Shown here: positions 22,670 through 33,361 of the stretch, in pieces
Numbering within the stretch: position 1 is the first letter of the stretch
How the letters are laid out: each line of letters begins with the position of its first letter
Assembly (NCBI GenBank): GCA_000733355.1
Contig: JNVV01000034.1
Location: 160,517-224,516, forward strand
Length of the DNA: 64,000 bases
Reading direction: 5' to 3'
DNA from: Falciphora oryzae
Lineage: Eukaryota; Ascomycota; Sordariomycetes; Magnaporthales; Magnaporthaceae
Notes under the pieces: generated by a model
What the model saw: only the letters and a program-made list of their open reading frames with translations
The model's database searches: none
Told to the model about the DNA's origin: nothing
Position numbers and translations under genes: made by a program

Positions 22670-24605
22670 ATGTCTTTCGGTGGCCAAACGCCCACCATCA
22701 TCGTCCTAAAAGAGGGTCCGTTTCCCCGCGCTGCCCCTGCCACCATCGCGAACATCCCGCGCCGAGAGCCAGAGCTGACCCGAGCCACCATTCTCTGCAC
22801 ACAGGAACCGACACCTCTCAGGGCAAGGGCCAGATCATCTCCAACATCAATGCTTGCTTAGCTGTCCAGGCAACCATCAAGTCGACCCTCGGTCCTTATG
22901 GCGGCGACCTGTTGATGGTGGACGCGAACGGCAAGCAAACTATCACGAACGATGGAGCGACGGTGATGAAGGTACGGCGGCGGCGACGACCACTATTTCG
23001 CCTTCTATCTCTCCTTTGGAGTTCAAGCGCTGACCCGGCTCCTACCCCTCCTCGACAGCTTTTGGACATTGTCCACCCCGCGGCACGGATCCTGGTCGAC
23101 ATTGCGAGGTCACAAGACGCCGAGGTTGGCGACGGCACGACATCAGTAGTGGTTCTGGCGGGCGAGATCCTGAAGGAGATCAAGGAGCACGTCGAGAATG
23201 GCGTCAGTTCTCAGATCATCATCAAGGGCCTGCGGCGCGCCTGTTCCGTCGCCGTCAACAAGCTCAAGGAGATCGCCATCAGCACCGATGAGGCGAACCA
23301 CAGGGAAACGCTGGCCAAGCTTGCCGCCACAGCCATGACGAGCAAGTTGATCAAGCGGAATACGGAGTTCTTTACTAAGAGTAAGTTTCCTCTGTGGTAT
23401 CCAGCACAGACTTTGCGAGCAGCATGGACACGTGGGTACTAACTTGTGTCTCTTAACCCCTAGTGGTTGTGGACGCGGTGCTATCTCTCGACCAAGACGA
23501 CCTCAACGAAAAGTTAATAGGCATCAAGAAGATCCCCGGAGGCTCGCTCACCGACTCGCTCTTCGTCAACGGCGTGGCCTTCAAGAAGACCTTCTCGTAT
23601 GCCGGCTTCGAGCAGCAACCCAAGTCGTTCAAGAAGCCCAAGATTGTGTGCCTCAACGTGGAGCTCGAGCTCAAGGCGGAGAAGGACAACGCGGAGGTGC
23701 GGGTGGAGCAGGTCGCCGAGTACCAGGCCATCGTGGACGCCGAGTGGCAGATTATCTTCAAGAAGCTCGAGGCAGTGCACCAGACGGGTGCCAAGGTGGT
23801 GCTGAGCAAGCTGCCCATCGGCGACCTGGCGACGCAGTACTTTGCTGACCGCGATATTTTCTGCGCCGGCCGCGTGGCGAACGAGGACATGGAGCGCGTC
23901 GTGCAGGCGACGGGCGCGACGGTGCAGTCGACGTGCTCAGACATCCGGCCCGAGCATCTGGGTACATGTGGCGCCTTCGAGGAGCGCCAGATGGGTGGCG
24001 AGCGCTTCAACTTCTTCGAGGACTGCCCCGAGGCCAAGACGTGCACGCTCGTGCTGCGCGGCGGCGCCGAACAGTTTATCGCCGAGGTGGAGCGGTCGCT
24101 GCACGACGCCATCATGATCGTCAAGCGCGCCATCCGCAACCGGACCATCGTTGCCGGCGGCGGCGCGGCCGAGATGGAGGTGTCAGCTCACCTGCACCAA
24201 TTCGCCGACCTCAAGAACCAAGCGCACAAGCAGCAGGCCGTTATCAAGTCGTTCGCCAAGGCCCTCGAGGTCATCCCACGCCAGCTGTGCGACAACGCTG
24301 GCTTCGATGCCACCGACATCCTCAACAAGCTGCGCGTTGAGCACCGCAAGGGACACACCTGGGCCGGTGTCGACTTCACTAACGAGGGCGTCGCCGACCT
24401 TATGGAGCGCTTCGTCTGGGAGCCCTCTCTTGTCAAGGTCAACGCCATCCAGGCCGCCACCGAGGCCTGCTGCCTTATCCTAGGTGTCGATGAGACCATC
24501 CGCAACGAGGAGAGCGCGGCGCCCCAGGCTCCCGGCCAGGCCCTGCCCCCGGGAGCGGCCCAGAGGGCGTTGAGGGGAAGGGGAAGGGGAATGCCCAGGC
24601 GATAA
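22670..24605 (+). CDS. CCT7: Chaperonin TCP-1 complex subunit eta (CCT7)
   Basis: Four exons (22670-22715, 22805-22971, 23059-23380, 23464-24605) with introns of 89, 87 and 83 bases give 558 residues, the usual CCT length. Group II chaperonin signatures are present: NDGATVMK, the ATP-hydrolysis motif [16 protein letters not shown] near the end of the apical domain, and [11 protein letters not shown] in the equatorial domain. The C-terminal tail is short and Arg/Gly-rich ([10 protein letters not shown]). CCT7 is one of eight subunits of the cytosolic ring that folds actin and tubulin. The first donor is GTCCGT rather than GTAAGT, but the frame is kept through [11 protein letters not shown]. 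Transcription converges with SPT10. Confidence 0.96.
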
Positions 24606-25067
24606 ATGGCGCGTGATAGAGGGACCGAAAGGAGAAGTCAAAGTCTAACGTCGGGTATACCGACCTTCCCTGTTGAGTCTCAAGGGCATAGACGGCGAGG
24701 ATGGGCAGTGTGATACCAAAAATCTACGTGGTAGTTGAGAAAAAAAGACTGGCGCACATGGTATAGATCTGGGTGTATTCTAGCTCTTGCGGGGTCCCAA
24801 AGAACCACTACCATCACGATAGCATTTCAGGGGGTGCACCAGTGTCCTCAAATGACTTTATGATTCTGGTATTCAATTTCCAAACGAACAAAAAGCTTCG
24901 GTGACCGCATATCGATCTATACATAGTATAAGGTGAAGAAATACGTGAAAGCAAATATTACTCTAAGAAGGCTCAGGCGGACTGCTAGCCCAAAGTGCGG
25001 GTGGTCCGGTATCCGTTATATGCTCCTTTTTTCTTTCGTTTATTGATTTTCCCCTTGTCGGCACGCA
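24606..25067. other. Convergent 3' flanks of CCT7 and SPT10
   Basis: This 460-base interval separates the stop codons of two convergent genes. It is AT-richer than the neighbouring exons and should hold both polyadenylation regions. Nothing else is seen. Confidence 0.45.
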
Positions 25068-27317
25068 CTATCGGACCGCCCCAGGGGCCTCGGGGCCGCC
25101 GGTGGCCGCAGCGTCGACTTCCATCCCGGCGGCACGGGTGGCCTCCACCCCATCCACGCCAGCACCAGAGCCCTCGTCCCCCTCGTCGTCGTCGTTGCCA
25201 TCGTCGTCGTCGTCCTGCTGCTCAATCAGCATGTCCATGTCGCGGTCCACGGCCTCACGGTCCTCCATCTTGTCGTCGTCGTCGGGCGGCGAAGACCCTG
25301 GGCTTTGGGGGGTGCCGTGCGGGTCGTCCGAGTCGTGGTGGTGGTGGTGGTGATGGCCCATGTGGTGGTGGTCCAGGCGGTGGTGGTCAAGGTGGTGGTG
25401 GTGGTGCTCCTCTGCGGCAGCGACGGCGGCGTGGCTGAGCAGTGCCTGGAAGGGATCTGGATCGGGGTGGTGGTGGTGATGGTGGGAGTGGTGGGAGTGG
25501 TGGCCGCCGTCAAAGGGGCCGAATGGGTCCGAGTTCGGGTCTGGGTCGTGGGGATGGTGGGCGAGATGGTGGTGCGACGACGGCTGGCTGATGATCTGCG
25601 GGTCGATCGGCTGGTCGTAGTCGGCGACGGAGGCGTGGTGGGGGTGGCTGCCGGGGTGGGGGTGATGTTGGTGGTGCGGGTGAAGGCCGCTGCTGTGCGG
25701 CTGGTCTTGCAGCATCGGGTTGTGGCCACCTGGAATGGCGGCCGGCTGCTGTGACATGCGCAGGCCGCGCGACGCGTGCAGCATCTCGGCCGGCGACATG
25801 ACGGTCATGGCGGATGGGTCGGTAAAGGCCATGGTCGAGGACGGCATTGTGAAAGATGACATTGCGTGTTGGGGGTGCGTTGTGTGGGAAGGTTCGGGTG
25901 GCCCACCGCCAGAGTGTGAGGGCGGGCGGCGGTGGTGCATAGAGGTGGATGGCGGCTGCTGCTGCGGGCGCGTGCTGCCCAGAGGAAGACGGGACGCTGC
26001 TGCGGGCGAGGGCCCGTTGAGGGCCGTGGCGAGGAAGTTCTTGGCAGCCCCTGCCTTCCCAGATAGCATCGAGGTCTTCTGTGGCCCAACACCGGTTGAG
26101 TTGCCATTGGCAGTGGTTGTGCTGCCGACAGAGGCCATGGAAGGGGCCTTGGCAGGTCCCGAAGTGGTTGGATGGCCACCATTGCGCAAGTGGCTTGCAG
26201 ATACGGACCCGGACGACGCCGCTGCGGTGTTGATGGCGGTACCCGGTGCGCCTGCTGCCGTGGCCGATGCTGCGGACGGCGTCTTGCCCAGCTCCTTGCA
26301 TTCGGTGCAGTTCCTGATAACGTCGGACACGGTCTCCTTGATGCGGCTCCAGTGGTACTTCTCGGCGATGGTGGCGGTGGTGCGGTTGATGCCGCCGTGC
26401 TGCAGCATGTGTACCTGGCGCGAGATGTCGTACTGGCGGCGGGGGTCTGAGATGACCTCTTTGCCCTTGAGCATGAGGCGGTCGTCGTCGAGCAGCTTAT
26501 AGTGGGTTGCGGCGCTCCGGAGCCTGCTTTTCTCGGCGCGGTCAGCCCCGCTGGGATATTTGCCGAACTTGAGGTAGAACTTGATCTTGTCGAAACGCTC
26601 TTCACTCACGAAGTCCTCGCCGTCCGAGGCGACCAGGTCGCGGCCGTACATGATGGCGTCGATCAGCTGGCCCGGGTAGCTCTTGAGGTTGCCGCAGCCC
26701 TTGACGCGGCCGATGCGCTTGAAGCCGAGCCCGTCCCAGATCTTGCACGAGGCCACGTTGGTCTCGTACACGAGGTTGAAGACGGAGTAGGTGTAGCCGA
26801 GCTTCGGGGCCCACTCGAGGTACGTCTCGCCCATGAGGCGGCCGACACCGCGGTTGCGCGAGGCGTCGGTGACGAGGAAGCCGGCGTTGCACACGTGGCT
26901 GGAGCGACCGGGGTAGTTGGGCTTGATGTAGAAGCTGCCGAGGCACTCGCGCGCCCAGTCCTTGCCCTCGACCACCTCGTCGGCGCTGGCGATGCTGCCG
27001 AGCAGCATGATGCCGCCAAAGTTCTGGAACCAGTACGATGCGAAGCGGTCGAAGGGCATGGGCTCGATCATGGGGTACGTGTCGCCGCCCTCGACCTCCT
27101 TCTTGAACTGGTCGCTCAGGTACTGCAGCAGCGTCAGGGGTACCTGCAGCTGCGACGCGAACGGCACGATGGTCGCCACCGTCTGCCGGTCCCGGAGCGT
27201 GACCTGCCGCGGGACGATGGCCGGCGGCAGCGAGGGGTTCTGCGGGTCCGGAAACGGGGGCTCCCCCGACATCCGGTATATGGTCGGGGTGTAGGGGTCG
27301 TCCATCATGGCAGGCAT
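25068..27317 (-). CDS. SPT10: SPT10-like putative acetyltransferase with H2C2 zinc finger and His-rich tail
   Basis: One intronless frame of 749 residues starts at MPAMMDDPYTPT. An upstream in-frame ATG at 27371 would add a Lys run that is only a translated T-rich leader. A GNAT fold covers about residues 80-235: LGSFYIKPNYPGRSSHVCNAGF, then RNRGVGRLMGETYLEWAP as the acetyl-CoA loop, then the SVFNLVYETN strand. At about 310-350 an integrase-like HHCC finger follows (HMLQH, then CTEC). This pair of domains is the SPT10 architecture. Yeast Spt10 binds histone-gene upstream elements through that finger and activates histone transcription. The C-terminal half is disordered and extremely His-rich (see findings). 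Histone-gene control here is inferred from the architecture only. Confidence 0.9.
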   Translation of the reverse strand: MPAMMDDPYTPTIYRMSGEPPFPDPQNPSLPPAIVPRQVTLRDRQTVATIVPFASQLQVPLTLLQYLSDQFKKEVEGGDTYPMIEPMPFDRFASYWFQNFGGIMLLGSIASADEVVEGKDWARECLGSFYIKPNYPGRSSHVCNAGFLVTDASRNRGVGRLMGETYLEWAPKLGYTYSVFNLVYETNVASCKIWDGLGFKRIGRVKGCGNLKSYPGQLIDAIMYGRDLVASDGEDFVSEERFDKIKFYLKFGKYPSGADRAEKSRLRSAATHYKLLDDDRLMLKGKEVISDPRRQYDISRQVHMLQHGGINRTTATIAEKYHWSRIKETVSDVIRNCTECKELGKTPSAASATAAGAPGTAINTAAASSGSVSASHLRNGGHPTTSGPAKAPSMASVGSTTTANGNSTGVGPQKTSMLSGKAGAAKNFLATALNGPSPAAASRLPLGSTRPQQQPPSTSMHHRRPPSHSGGGPPEPSHTTHPQHAMSSFTMPSSTMAFTDPSAMTVMSPAEMLHASRGLRMSQQPAAIPGGHNPMLQDQPHSSGLHPHHQHHPHPGSHPHHASVADYDQPIDPQIISQPSSHHHLAHHPHDPDPNSDPFGPFDGGHHSHHSHHHHHHPDPDPFQALLSHAAVAAAEEHHHHHLDHHRLDHHHMGHHHHHHHDSDDPHGTPQSPGSSPPDDDDKMEDREAVDRDMDMLIEQQDDDDDGNDDDEGDEGSGAGVDGVEATRAAGMEVDAAATGGPEAPGAVR

Positions 27318-28143
27318 TTTCTTTGCTGTCTTTTTTTTTTTTTTTTCCTTTTTTCCCCCTCTCTTTTTCACCCTCTGCCCCTTTCCGTCTCGGCCGAGAT
27401 CGGCGGGGATATCCTGCCGTCTCTACGGGCGGCCGCCTATATTGGTGTTGGCCCTGTTAGCCGGGCAGCGAATCCGTATCGTGCACGCAAGAGCTGTGCA
27501 GTCTGGTATTATCAATCCCTAGCATCAAACTGGCACGCACACGCCACCCGAGGCTGCGCGGATTAGCCCTGCTGTATCGCACGCTATTTACGCTCCTTCT
27601 GGCACACACGCTGGGAGGTGCTGACCGAGAGAGTGAGTGGAAGCCTATGACAGAGCCGATTGATAACGGCTGGGTAGCACTGCAACAAACGGTCCGAGGC
27701 CCGTTCGCTGCAGCTATCCTTTGCTGCCCGTTCTCTGGCCGTCGGTAAGCCTGCGTCACCGCTGGCGGCACGCTCAATGTTTCGGCGCGTGCCTGTCTCA
27801 CTTGCACCGCGCAAACACAGAACCAATCAATGACTGATGCCTGATGGGCTCCGCCCCCGTGGTTTTGGCGGGGATGCCTGTGTTGGGCTGGGCTTTTTGC
27901 TGCGGGCGGCTTCTTGGTGATCGATCTTGTTGAGGATGAAATCTGCGCATGCGCAGTTTTCAGTCCGCGGGGCCTTGGCTGCGCTTCCAGAATTTTTTTG
28001 TTTCTTCAGCCATTGCGCTAAATACCTAGAAGGGAAGGTGTGGCTACAAGCCTCGCGGGTGGCGCCCTCAATGCCCGCTGTGGCTGACGCGGAGCTGTGA
28101 CCTGACCAGACCCCTTTCCGCAGACTGCCTGTCCCATCAATAT
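27318..28143. other. Intergenic: SPT10 promoter and 3' flank of the next gene
   Basis: The first 60 bases upstream of the SPT10 ATG are an extreme pyrimidine tract on the plus strand, including T16 at about 27331-27346, so the mRNA leader would be A/G-rich. The rest shows no coding or RNA features. Confidence 0.45.
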
Positions 28144-29314
28144 TTACAACTGGTCAATCAGCTTTTCGGCGGCATAGTCCACGTTTGTACCAAAGGTGTC
28201 GGGCCTGCACTGGAGATAAACAGCACCATCCTCCACAACCACCTCTCCGTAAGAGCCATACTTTAGCTTGTCCACGATGCGGAAGCGGAATTCGCCCGAC
28301 TCCAAGGCCTCGTTCAGGCCCTCCCGCAGCATCTCGTCCTGGGCGCAAACACAGAGGTTAGTGGATACGATACACACAAACAGTATTTGATGTATTTGGT
28401 GGGTATAAGGGGAAACCAACTTCACCAAACTTCTGGTACTGGGCCTGGTAAGCCAGTCCCTCCCAGTAGCGTCGGACAAAGTTGCCGAGGTTCTGCTGCC
28501 AATCGTCCCTGAGCTCCTTCTTCTTGTCCTTGGCATGGGCCTCGGCCATCTTGGCGAAGGCCTCCTCGAAGTTCGGCACCAGCTTGATGTCGGGCCTCTC
28601 GAGCATGTCGGCCATCTTCTTGCGAGTCTCCTCGATCTTCTCGTCGTACTCGATGCGGATGTCGGTCCGGGCGAGGTAGCTCATCGGCGCCGACGTGCCA
28701 GGCGCCGGCGGGGCGTCGTTGAGGGCCTTGGCGAACTTTTGCTGGTCGATGGCATAGTCCACGTTGGTGCCGAGGCATTCAGGGGCAAACCCGATGCGGA
28801 TGCGGCCGTCGGCAATCTCGACGCCGCCGTAGGAACCGAGCTTCTTCTCCTCGTCGAAATCCAGGATCATCGAATGCGCGTGAGCGATTTCGTTGATTTC
28901 CTTGACAGCCTCGTCGCCGTACTGCTGGATGAAGTACTTCAGCTGGTAGATGGCGCCGGCGATGTAGCTGTTTGCTGTCAGTTGCCGGACCGGGAAGATG
29001 GGGGCGGTGGCATAAATCACACCGAGATCACAACTTACGCAGCAATGCAGCTACCCAGACTCTCCTTGGCATAGCCGTCATTGTGGTACGGCCAGATCGC
29101 GTTAGGGTTGATTTCCGCGAGGGACCACTGGACTCCTCCGAAGAGTTCAGTAAGCTCCTTCTCGAAACCTTCCTTCTTGTTCTCCCACTCGTCGCGGACT
29201 AAGGGTCTAATGTTAGCAGGAGACTCTGTTGGCCAAGGGGGATGGGTCACTTAAAACCATACCGTTCTTCCTCAAGGCGAGGGGGAGCTTCTCGGCAGGT
29301 GGGAGGCGAGGCAT
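28144..29314 (-). CDS. Conserved-looking protein of unknown function with an internal duplicated motif
   Basis: Four exons (29314-29263, 29198-29039, 28967-28421, 28338-28144) give 317 residues. I do not recognise the family. The protein is soluble: no signal peptide or membrane segment, and a charged helical middle (about 180-230). A motif occurs twice, once around residues 115-150 and again at the C-terminus: (L/Y)GSYG-x-V-x-x-x-DG, then P and GTNVDYA. The third donor is GTTGGT, weaker than consensus. It was chosen because it is the only nearby GT that keeps frame with the final exon, and it is the least certain junction. Coding quality and consistent phases support a real gene. It is divergent from the gene at 30258. 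Confidence 0.75.
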
Positions 29315-30257
29315 TGTGACTGGTGGATAATACTGGATAGATAATAGCGCAAAGAGGATGTAGTGAATGTCTGGTTGACTGTGGCGTGATGTTCGAGTGC
29401 CATCAAGAAAGATCGATGTGGAAGTCGGCCGCCCTTTAAAGACATTCCAGTAACACGGCCCTCCTCCCTTGCCTCCCCTCAGGCAGCATTTCGTCAAGGA
29501 AGTCCACGGAGGACGTGCCTTGCTTTCCCCGACCCCGCTTCCTGAAGCCGCCAGCCATGCGCTTCAGCCGCAGATACAGGGGAAGGTTCAGACCGCCTCA
29601 AGTGCTGGGAATTATCACAATATAAGCGAGACGCGACCACGGCGGCATCCACCAACCACCGCGCTATCCTGCAGCTCGTGGGACTAACCCGGCGTGAGTA
29701 TCCCGATCCTTGTGAAAAGGAGACTATGGGAGCTTCCGCCTCCTTTTGGCCCAGATCCCCAAGCTTGAGTCCAGAGCTGACGTGGAAGGTTGCCCGCCCA
29801 GCCACTAGCGACGACGGTATCAGTCCATGTCTGCCCTGACATGTGCGGTGTGCGTTGCTGGAAGCGCGGGATGTGAGGGGTTCATGACGCTATGTGCGCC
29901 TAGACCGGGCCGGCGTAGCCTAGGAATGTCGACAGGCAGGCGGCGTGCCTGGCTGCCTACGTTATCCTCCGTCTACGCGCCACGAAGTTCAGCTGGGCGG
30001 GGTCAACGTGGCCCTGGCGCAAGCCAACCCTGACTGCGGGAAAACTTGTAGGGTTTCCTGTGAAAGAAGCAATGTTGATGTTTCTGTTAGCGATTCAGTC
30101 CCTCAATCATACTTCCATCACAATTGCTTTCTAGAGCTGGCCTGCTCTCACCTGAGCCCATTGTTCCAAGCGGGTCTTTACTGCCAACGATCCAGAGCAA
30201 CGAGATCACTTCGAAACCAAGTTCCTTCAAGCCAGAACACAATCTAGATCTGCAAAC
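29315..30257. other. Divergent promoter between two genes of unknown function
   Basis: This 940-base region lies between start codons on opposite strands. No coding-like frame with a recognisable domain, no repeat and no RNA gene is seen. Confidence 0.45.
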
Positions 30258-31511
30258 ATGCCATCTGTGTAAGTCCCCGGACTGCCAAGTACTTTTCGGG
30301 ACAATCAGCCAATCTGACGCCCATCTCATGGGCACAGACCTCTCAAAGTGCAGGTCGGCATCCGCGACCACTGGAAGAATGAGGACGCGCCTGTGCAGAC
30401 CACTCTGCGAGAGCTCCAGGAGCTCCTCGGCCTTCAGGTGGACATTGAACCCGAATGGCCGCTCATTCTCGCGGAGCTCGACAGCTTTTACATTGACAAG
30501 GGCAACTTTGCTGCCGCAGTGGCCGGAGCTATCGAGACATGGGCCAAGGCCCTGATAGAGCTCCTCGACGACGAGAAGAATGAACAGTGGACAGAGAAGC
30601 TTCTGGAGAAGCTCAAGGAGTCGTGGTCGCGCCTGAGAGTCTTTGTCGACGTAAGTTTTTTTTTTCTCGGTATCTTACCTTGACGTCAGCGGCAGAGTTG
30701 GATTTGCTGAAGAAAGACGGGATTTTCAGGTCAGCAAGGACACGCAGGCATCAACCCAGTTCTCCCACGAACGAGGAGGGTTTGTTATCACTCTGCCTAG
30801 GCGGACCTTGAACCAGCCATATGAGCTCTTTCCTCTGTACAAAGGCGAGATTCACGCGTCCTTTGATGAAACCAAGAAGAAGAGCACAAAGCTCCCCAGC
30901 CGCTCTGCGCCACCCCCGGGTGACGACTGGGCCGATGTGGAAGTGGATGAGGCCACGGGCAAGCTCGGTATCATCGAGCAGGCGAAACCAGCAGCAGCAG
31001 CCAGCAGTGGCAGTGCTCCATCTGGGCTGCCGAAGCCGGAGTTCATGCCCAACGCCGACACTCTGCCTCGGCCGGACGAGCTGCTTCTGAAGCCGCCGTA
31101 CCACCTGATCGTGCACGCCAAGGGCCTGACAGAGGTCGAGGTCCAGTGCAGCCACAGCCCGTCGCTGTCCTTCATCGCCGACTACCTGAAGCGCTGGAGC
31201 CGTGCCAACCACAACATGACCAACAAGGTAAGCCTGAGACCTCGCTGCTGCATGGGAACTGACGAGGCTGACAATGATACCTCCATGAAAAGCCTCCTTC
31301 GGTGACAATCAAGCTCCAGCAAGCAGCGTTCGGCCTGGGCGCCATGTACGATTGCCTATGGCTTGTCGCGGAGAATCGCTACGGCCCACAGCAGACGGTC
31401 TCGCCCACCATTGTCCTCGCGCTTGTGGAGGGGGTCTTGGGGTATGACAAGGTCTCCGGCGACGGCGGGTCGTGGACGTATCGTCGGGATGTCCCTTTCA
31501 GGAGTATCTAA
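30258..31511 (+). CDS. Protein of unknown function with an 11-base first coding exon
   Basis: Four exons (30258-30268, 30338-30650, 30730-31227, 31293-31511) encode 346 residues. The first coding exon is just ATGCCATCTGT, followed by a perfect GTAAGT donor. The acceptor at 30337 leads into PLKVQVGIRDHWKNED. Without this exon no in-frame ATG exists before the conserved-looking helical domain (about 1-108), which ends at the second intron. The middle is Lys/Ser/Pro-rich with an acidic patch (GDDWADVEVDE). The C-terminal 110 residues look folded (PPYHLIVHAKGL; VTIKLQQAAFGLG). There is no signal peptide or membrane segment. I do not recognise the family. All intron phases agree. Confidence 0.72.
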
Positions 31512-32414
31512 CTAGAGGCCACTAAGGGGCTAGCTCATGGATGGACCAGCGAACGCAAGTACATTAGAAGCTACATTTTACGGAGAATGCATCCGCCTTG
31601 GATCTTGAGCTTGAACATCGGAGCGGTCTGTACTGGGCGGGATTCAGGGAATTGACGTGATGCTCCAGTCATCCAAGTGCATTCTCGCTTGTCCTGTCAC
31701 AGCCTGTCAACAAAAAACGCCAACGCTAGCGCAGAGAGGCTGCATTCGGGAGCGGTCGGCGTGTTCCGACAACGTGCATGAAATGCTCCCTTCTCAGCCG
31801 CAGACACCGCACGCTCGTTAGGCACACATGCCAAACGCGCTGGAAACATTTTGCCCAGTCGTGGGGGGCCACGGGGGCTCACAAGGGTCTTCGATAGGCG
31901 GTCACACAGGTTCTACGGTGTAGATCGCGCTTCGCTAGACTTTTTCTTCATAATTCGAGTGCCGTTTTCAGGGTCCTTTCAGGATCCCTCTAGTAGTAGG
32001 TGAAGAAGCGCCATGAGGTCTCCATGAGCCCACCCTCTTGGTTCTCTGGCTTTGGCGCTGTACATGTCTTTCTTCTTTCCTACCGGCCTCGACAAATTGG
32101 GGATAACTAAATCTCGAAAGAGCAGTTCTCTTCAAAGCTCTTCTCTCACTTCTTTGACGATCATTCATTGACCGACGGCGATGGCTTGTGGCTGGCAGCT
32201 GTCGAGCGTGTGTCTTTGTTGCAAGGAGGCCTTTGTCCTCGGACAACGAACGTTGCAGTTCTGGATCGACTTTGTGACCTTTACAAATAAGTCTAGAGAA
32301 GCGTCTGGTTCTGCTGTCCTGTTGAGTCCTATCCGCAAACACCACCACTTTGCCTCCCACCCCTCTACCAAAATCATCAACCATCACCCTCGTGCAACAC
32401 TTCCCGCACCCGCC
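31512..32414. other. Intergenic: 3' flank and leader of the small orphan gene
   Basis: This 900-base region contains an in-frame ATG at 32181 that would extend the next gene by 78 codons. That extension looks like leader sequence (it contains CACCACCACTTT and C/T-rich tracts), so it is not favoured. Nothing else is seen. Confidence 0.4.
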
Positions 32415-32972
32415 ATGTCTCACTCCGACAGCACCGAGCCCGCAGTGGCCGCCGCGGATATCAAGGGCCGACGGCCGAGTCAGGGCTACCCAACTCCAGA
32501 GGACTCACGGCCGCTGATGGAGGCAAAGGAGGCCATCGTCGCCCGTAGTGCCACACCCAACCACGGCACCGCCAGACCCGAGGCCATTCTTTGGGCCAGG
32601 GCGCCCAGGAACGCTCCCAAGGGCGACGCTGACAAGGCCTGTGCTAGCAACGGGGGTCAGGTATCGCAATCTGCCGAGGATAACCAACGCTACTCCCGCA
32701 TCTGGGACCACCAGGTCGACGCCCCTCGGCGCGGCCTGCAGTTCACCAGCGCGCCTCACACGAGGAACAGGGCTCCTTCCCAGGATGAGGATCACTCCGG
32801 CGTCTGGAACGATCTTGACAAGCTTCTTAGTGAGCTTGAGCTCGCCCAGCTGGGTATCGATGTCGCCCAGCCTGAGATTATTCTGACAGACGAAATGGGC
32901 AATTTCGCGGCCAAGATAGCCCCGGGCCGCGAGGGCGCTGACTCTGCATGTGAGAAGACAGCATACTTCTAG
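32415..32972 (+). CDS. Small orphan protein, hydrophilic
   Basis: A single exon of 185 residues begins at MSHSDSTEP, preceded by CCGCC at the ATG. I do not recognise it. It is hydrophilic and mostly disordered, rich in Ala, Arg, Asp and Pro. One amphipathic acidic helix is predictable near the C-terminus (WNDLDKLLSELELAQLGI). There is no signal peptide. An upstream in-frame ATG (32181) would give 263 residues. It may be lineage-restricted; coding status rests on frame length, GC-rich third positions and the plausible start. Confidence 0.5.
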   Translation: MSHSDSTEPAVAAADIKGRRPSQGYPTPEDSRPLMEAKEAIVARSATPNHGTARPEAILWARAPRNAPKGDADKACASNGGQVSQSAEDNQRYSRIWDHQVDAPRRGLQFTSAPHTRNRAPSQDEDHSGVWNDLDKLLSELELAQLGIDVAQPEIILTDEMGNFAAKIAPGREGADSACEKTAYF

Positions 32973-33361
32973 GTAAGCTATGTAAGAGGGGTCAAATGAC
33001 GAGCAAGTCTCGCAGGGCCCTAAAGTCTGTAAATCTCACTTGTCACAACTTCTCAGCCCTGAGCATGGGCAGTCAGCTAGTCGACATCCCAACTTGTTTA
33101 GTCAGTCAAAGTAATGGGTTAATATGGCTTGCGCCTGCTGGTCGAGGAAAAAAAAAAAAAAAAAACTCCCTATGCTGTGTATCCTGAAATGCCTCGACCT
33201 TGTGACGCCAGACGAGTACCGATGCGCATGATGTGACGAAGATGCGAAGACAGGCGATGCAACACCGAACAAAAAGCCTTGTAAACTCCCAGCTTGCTTT
33301 CAAACTCGGCGTACCACCATATTCAAAATGTGGGGGTAAGAAAAAAAAAAAAGAGCCCCTT
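32973..33361. other. Convergent 3' region, orphan gene / VPS41
   Basis: This 390-base interval lies between convergent stop codons. It contains an A18 run near 33149-33166 and an A12 run near 33341-33352. It probably holds both 3' UTRs. Confidence 0.45.

Noticed and set aside
27318..27371. Upstream in-frame start of SPT10 giving a Lys-rich N-terminus
   Set aside because: The lysines come from translation of an A-rich leader (T16 on the plus strand). The conserved-looking sequence starts at MPAMMDD.
26502..27566. 354-codon plus-strand frame opposite SPT10
   Set aside because: Antisense shadow of the GNAT-coding region, extending into the T-rich leader as a Phe run. No independent start context or domain.
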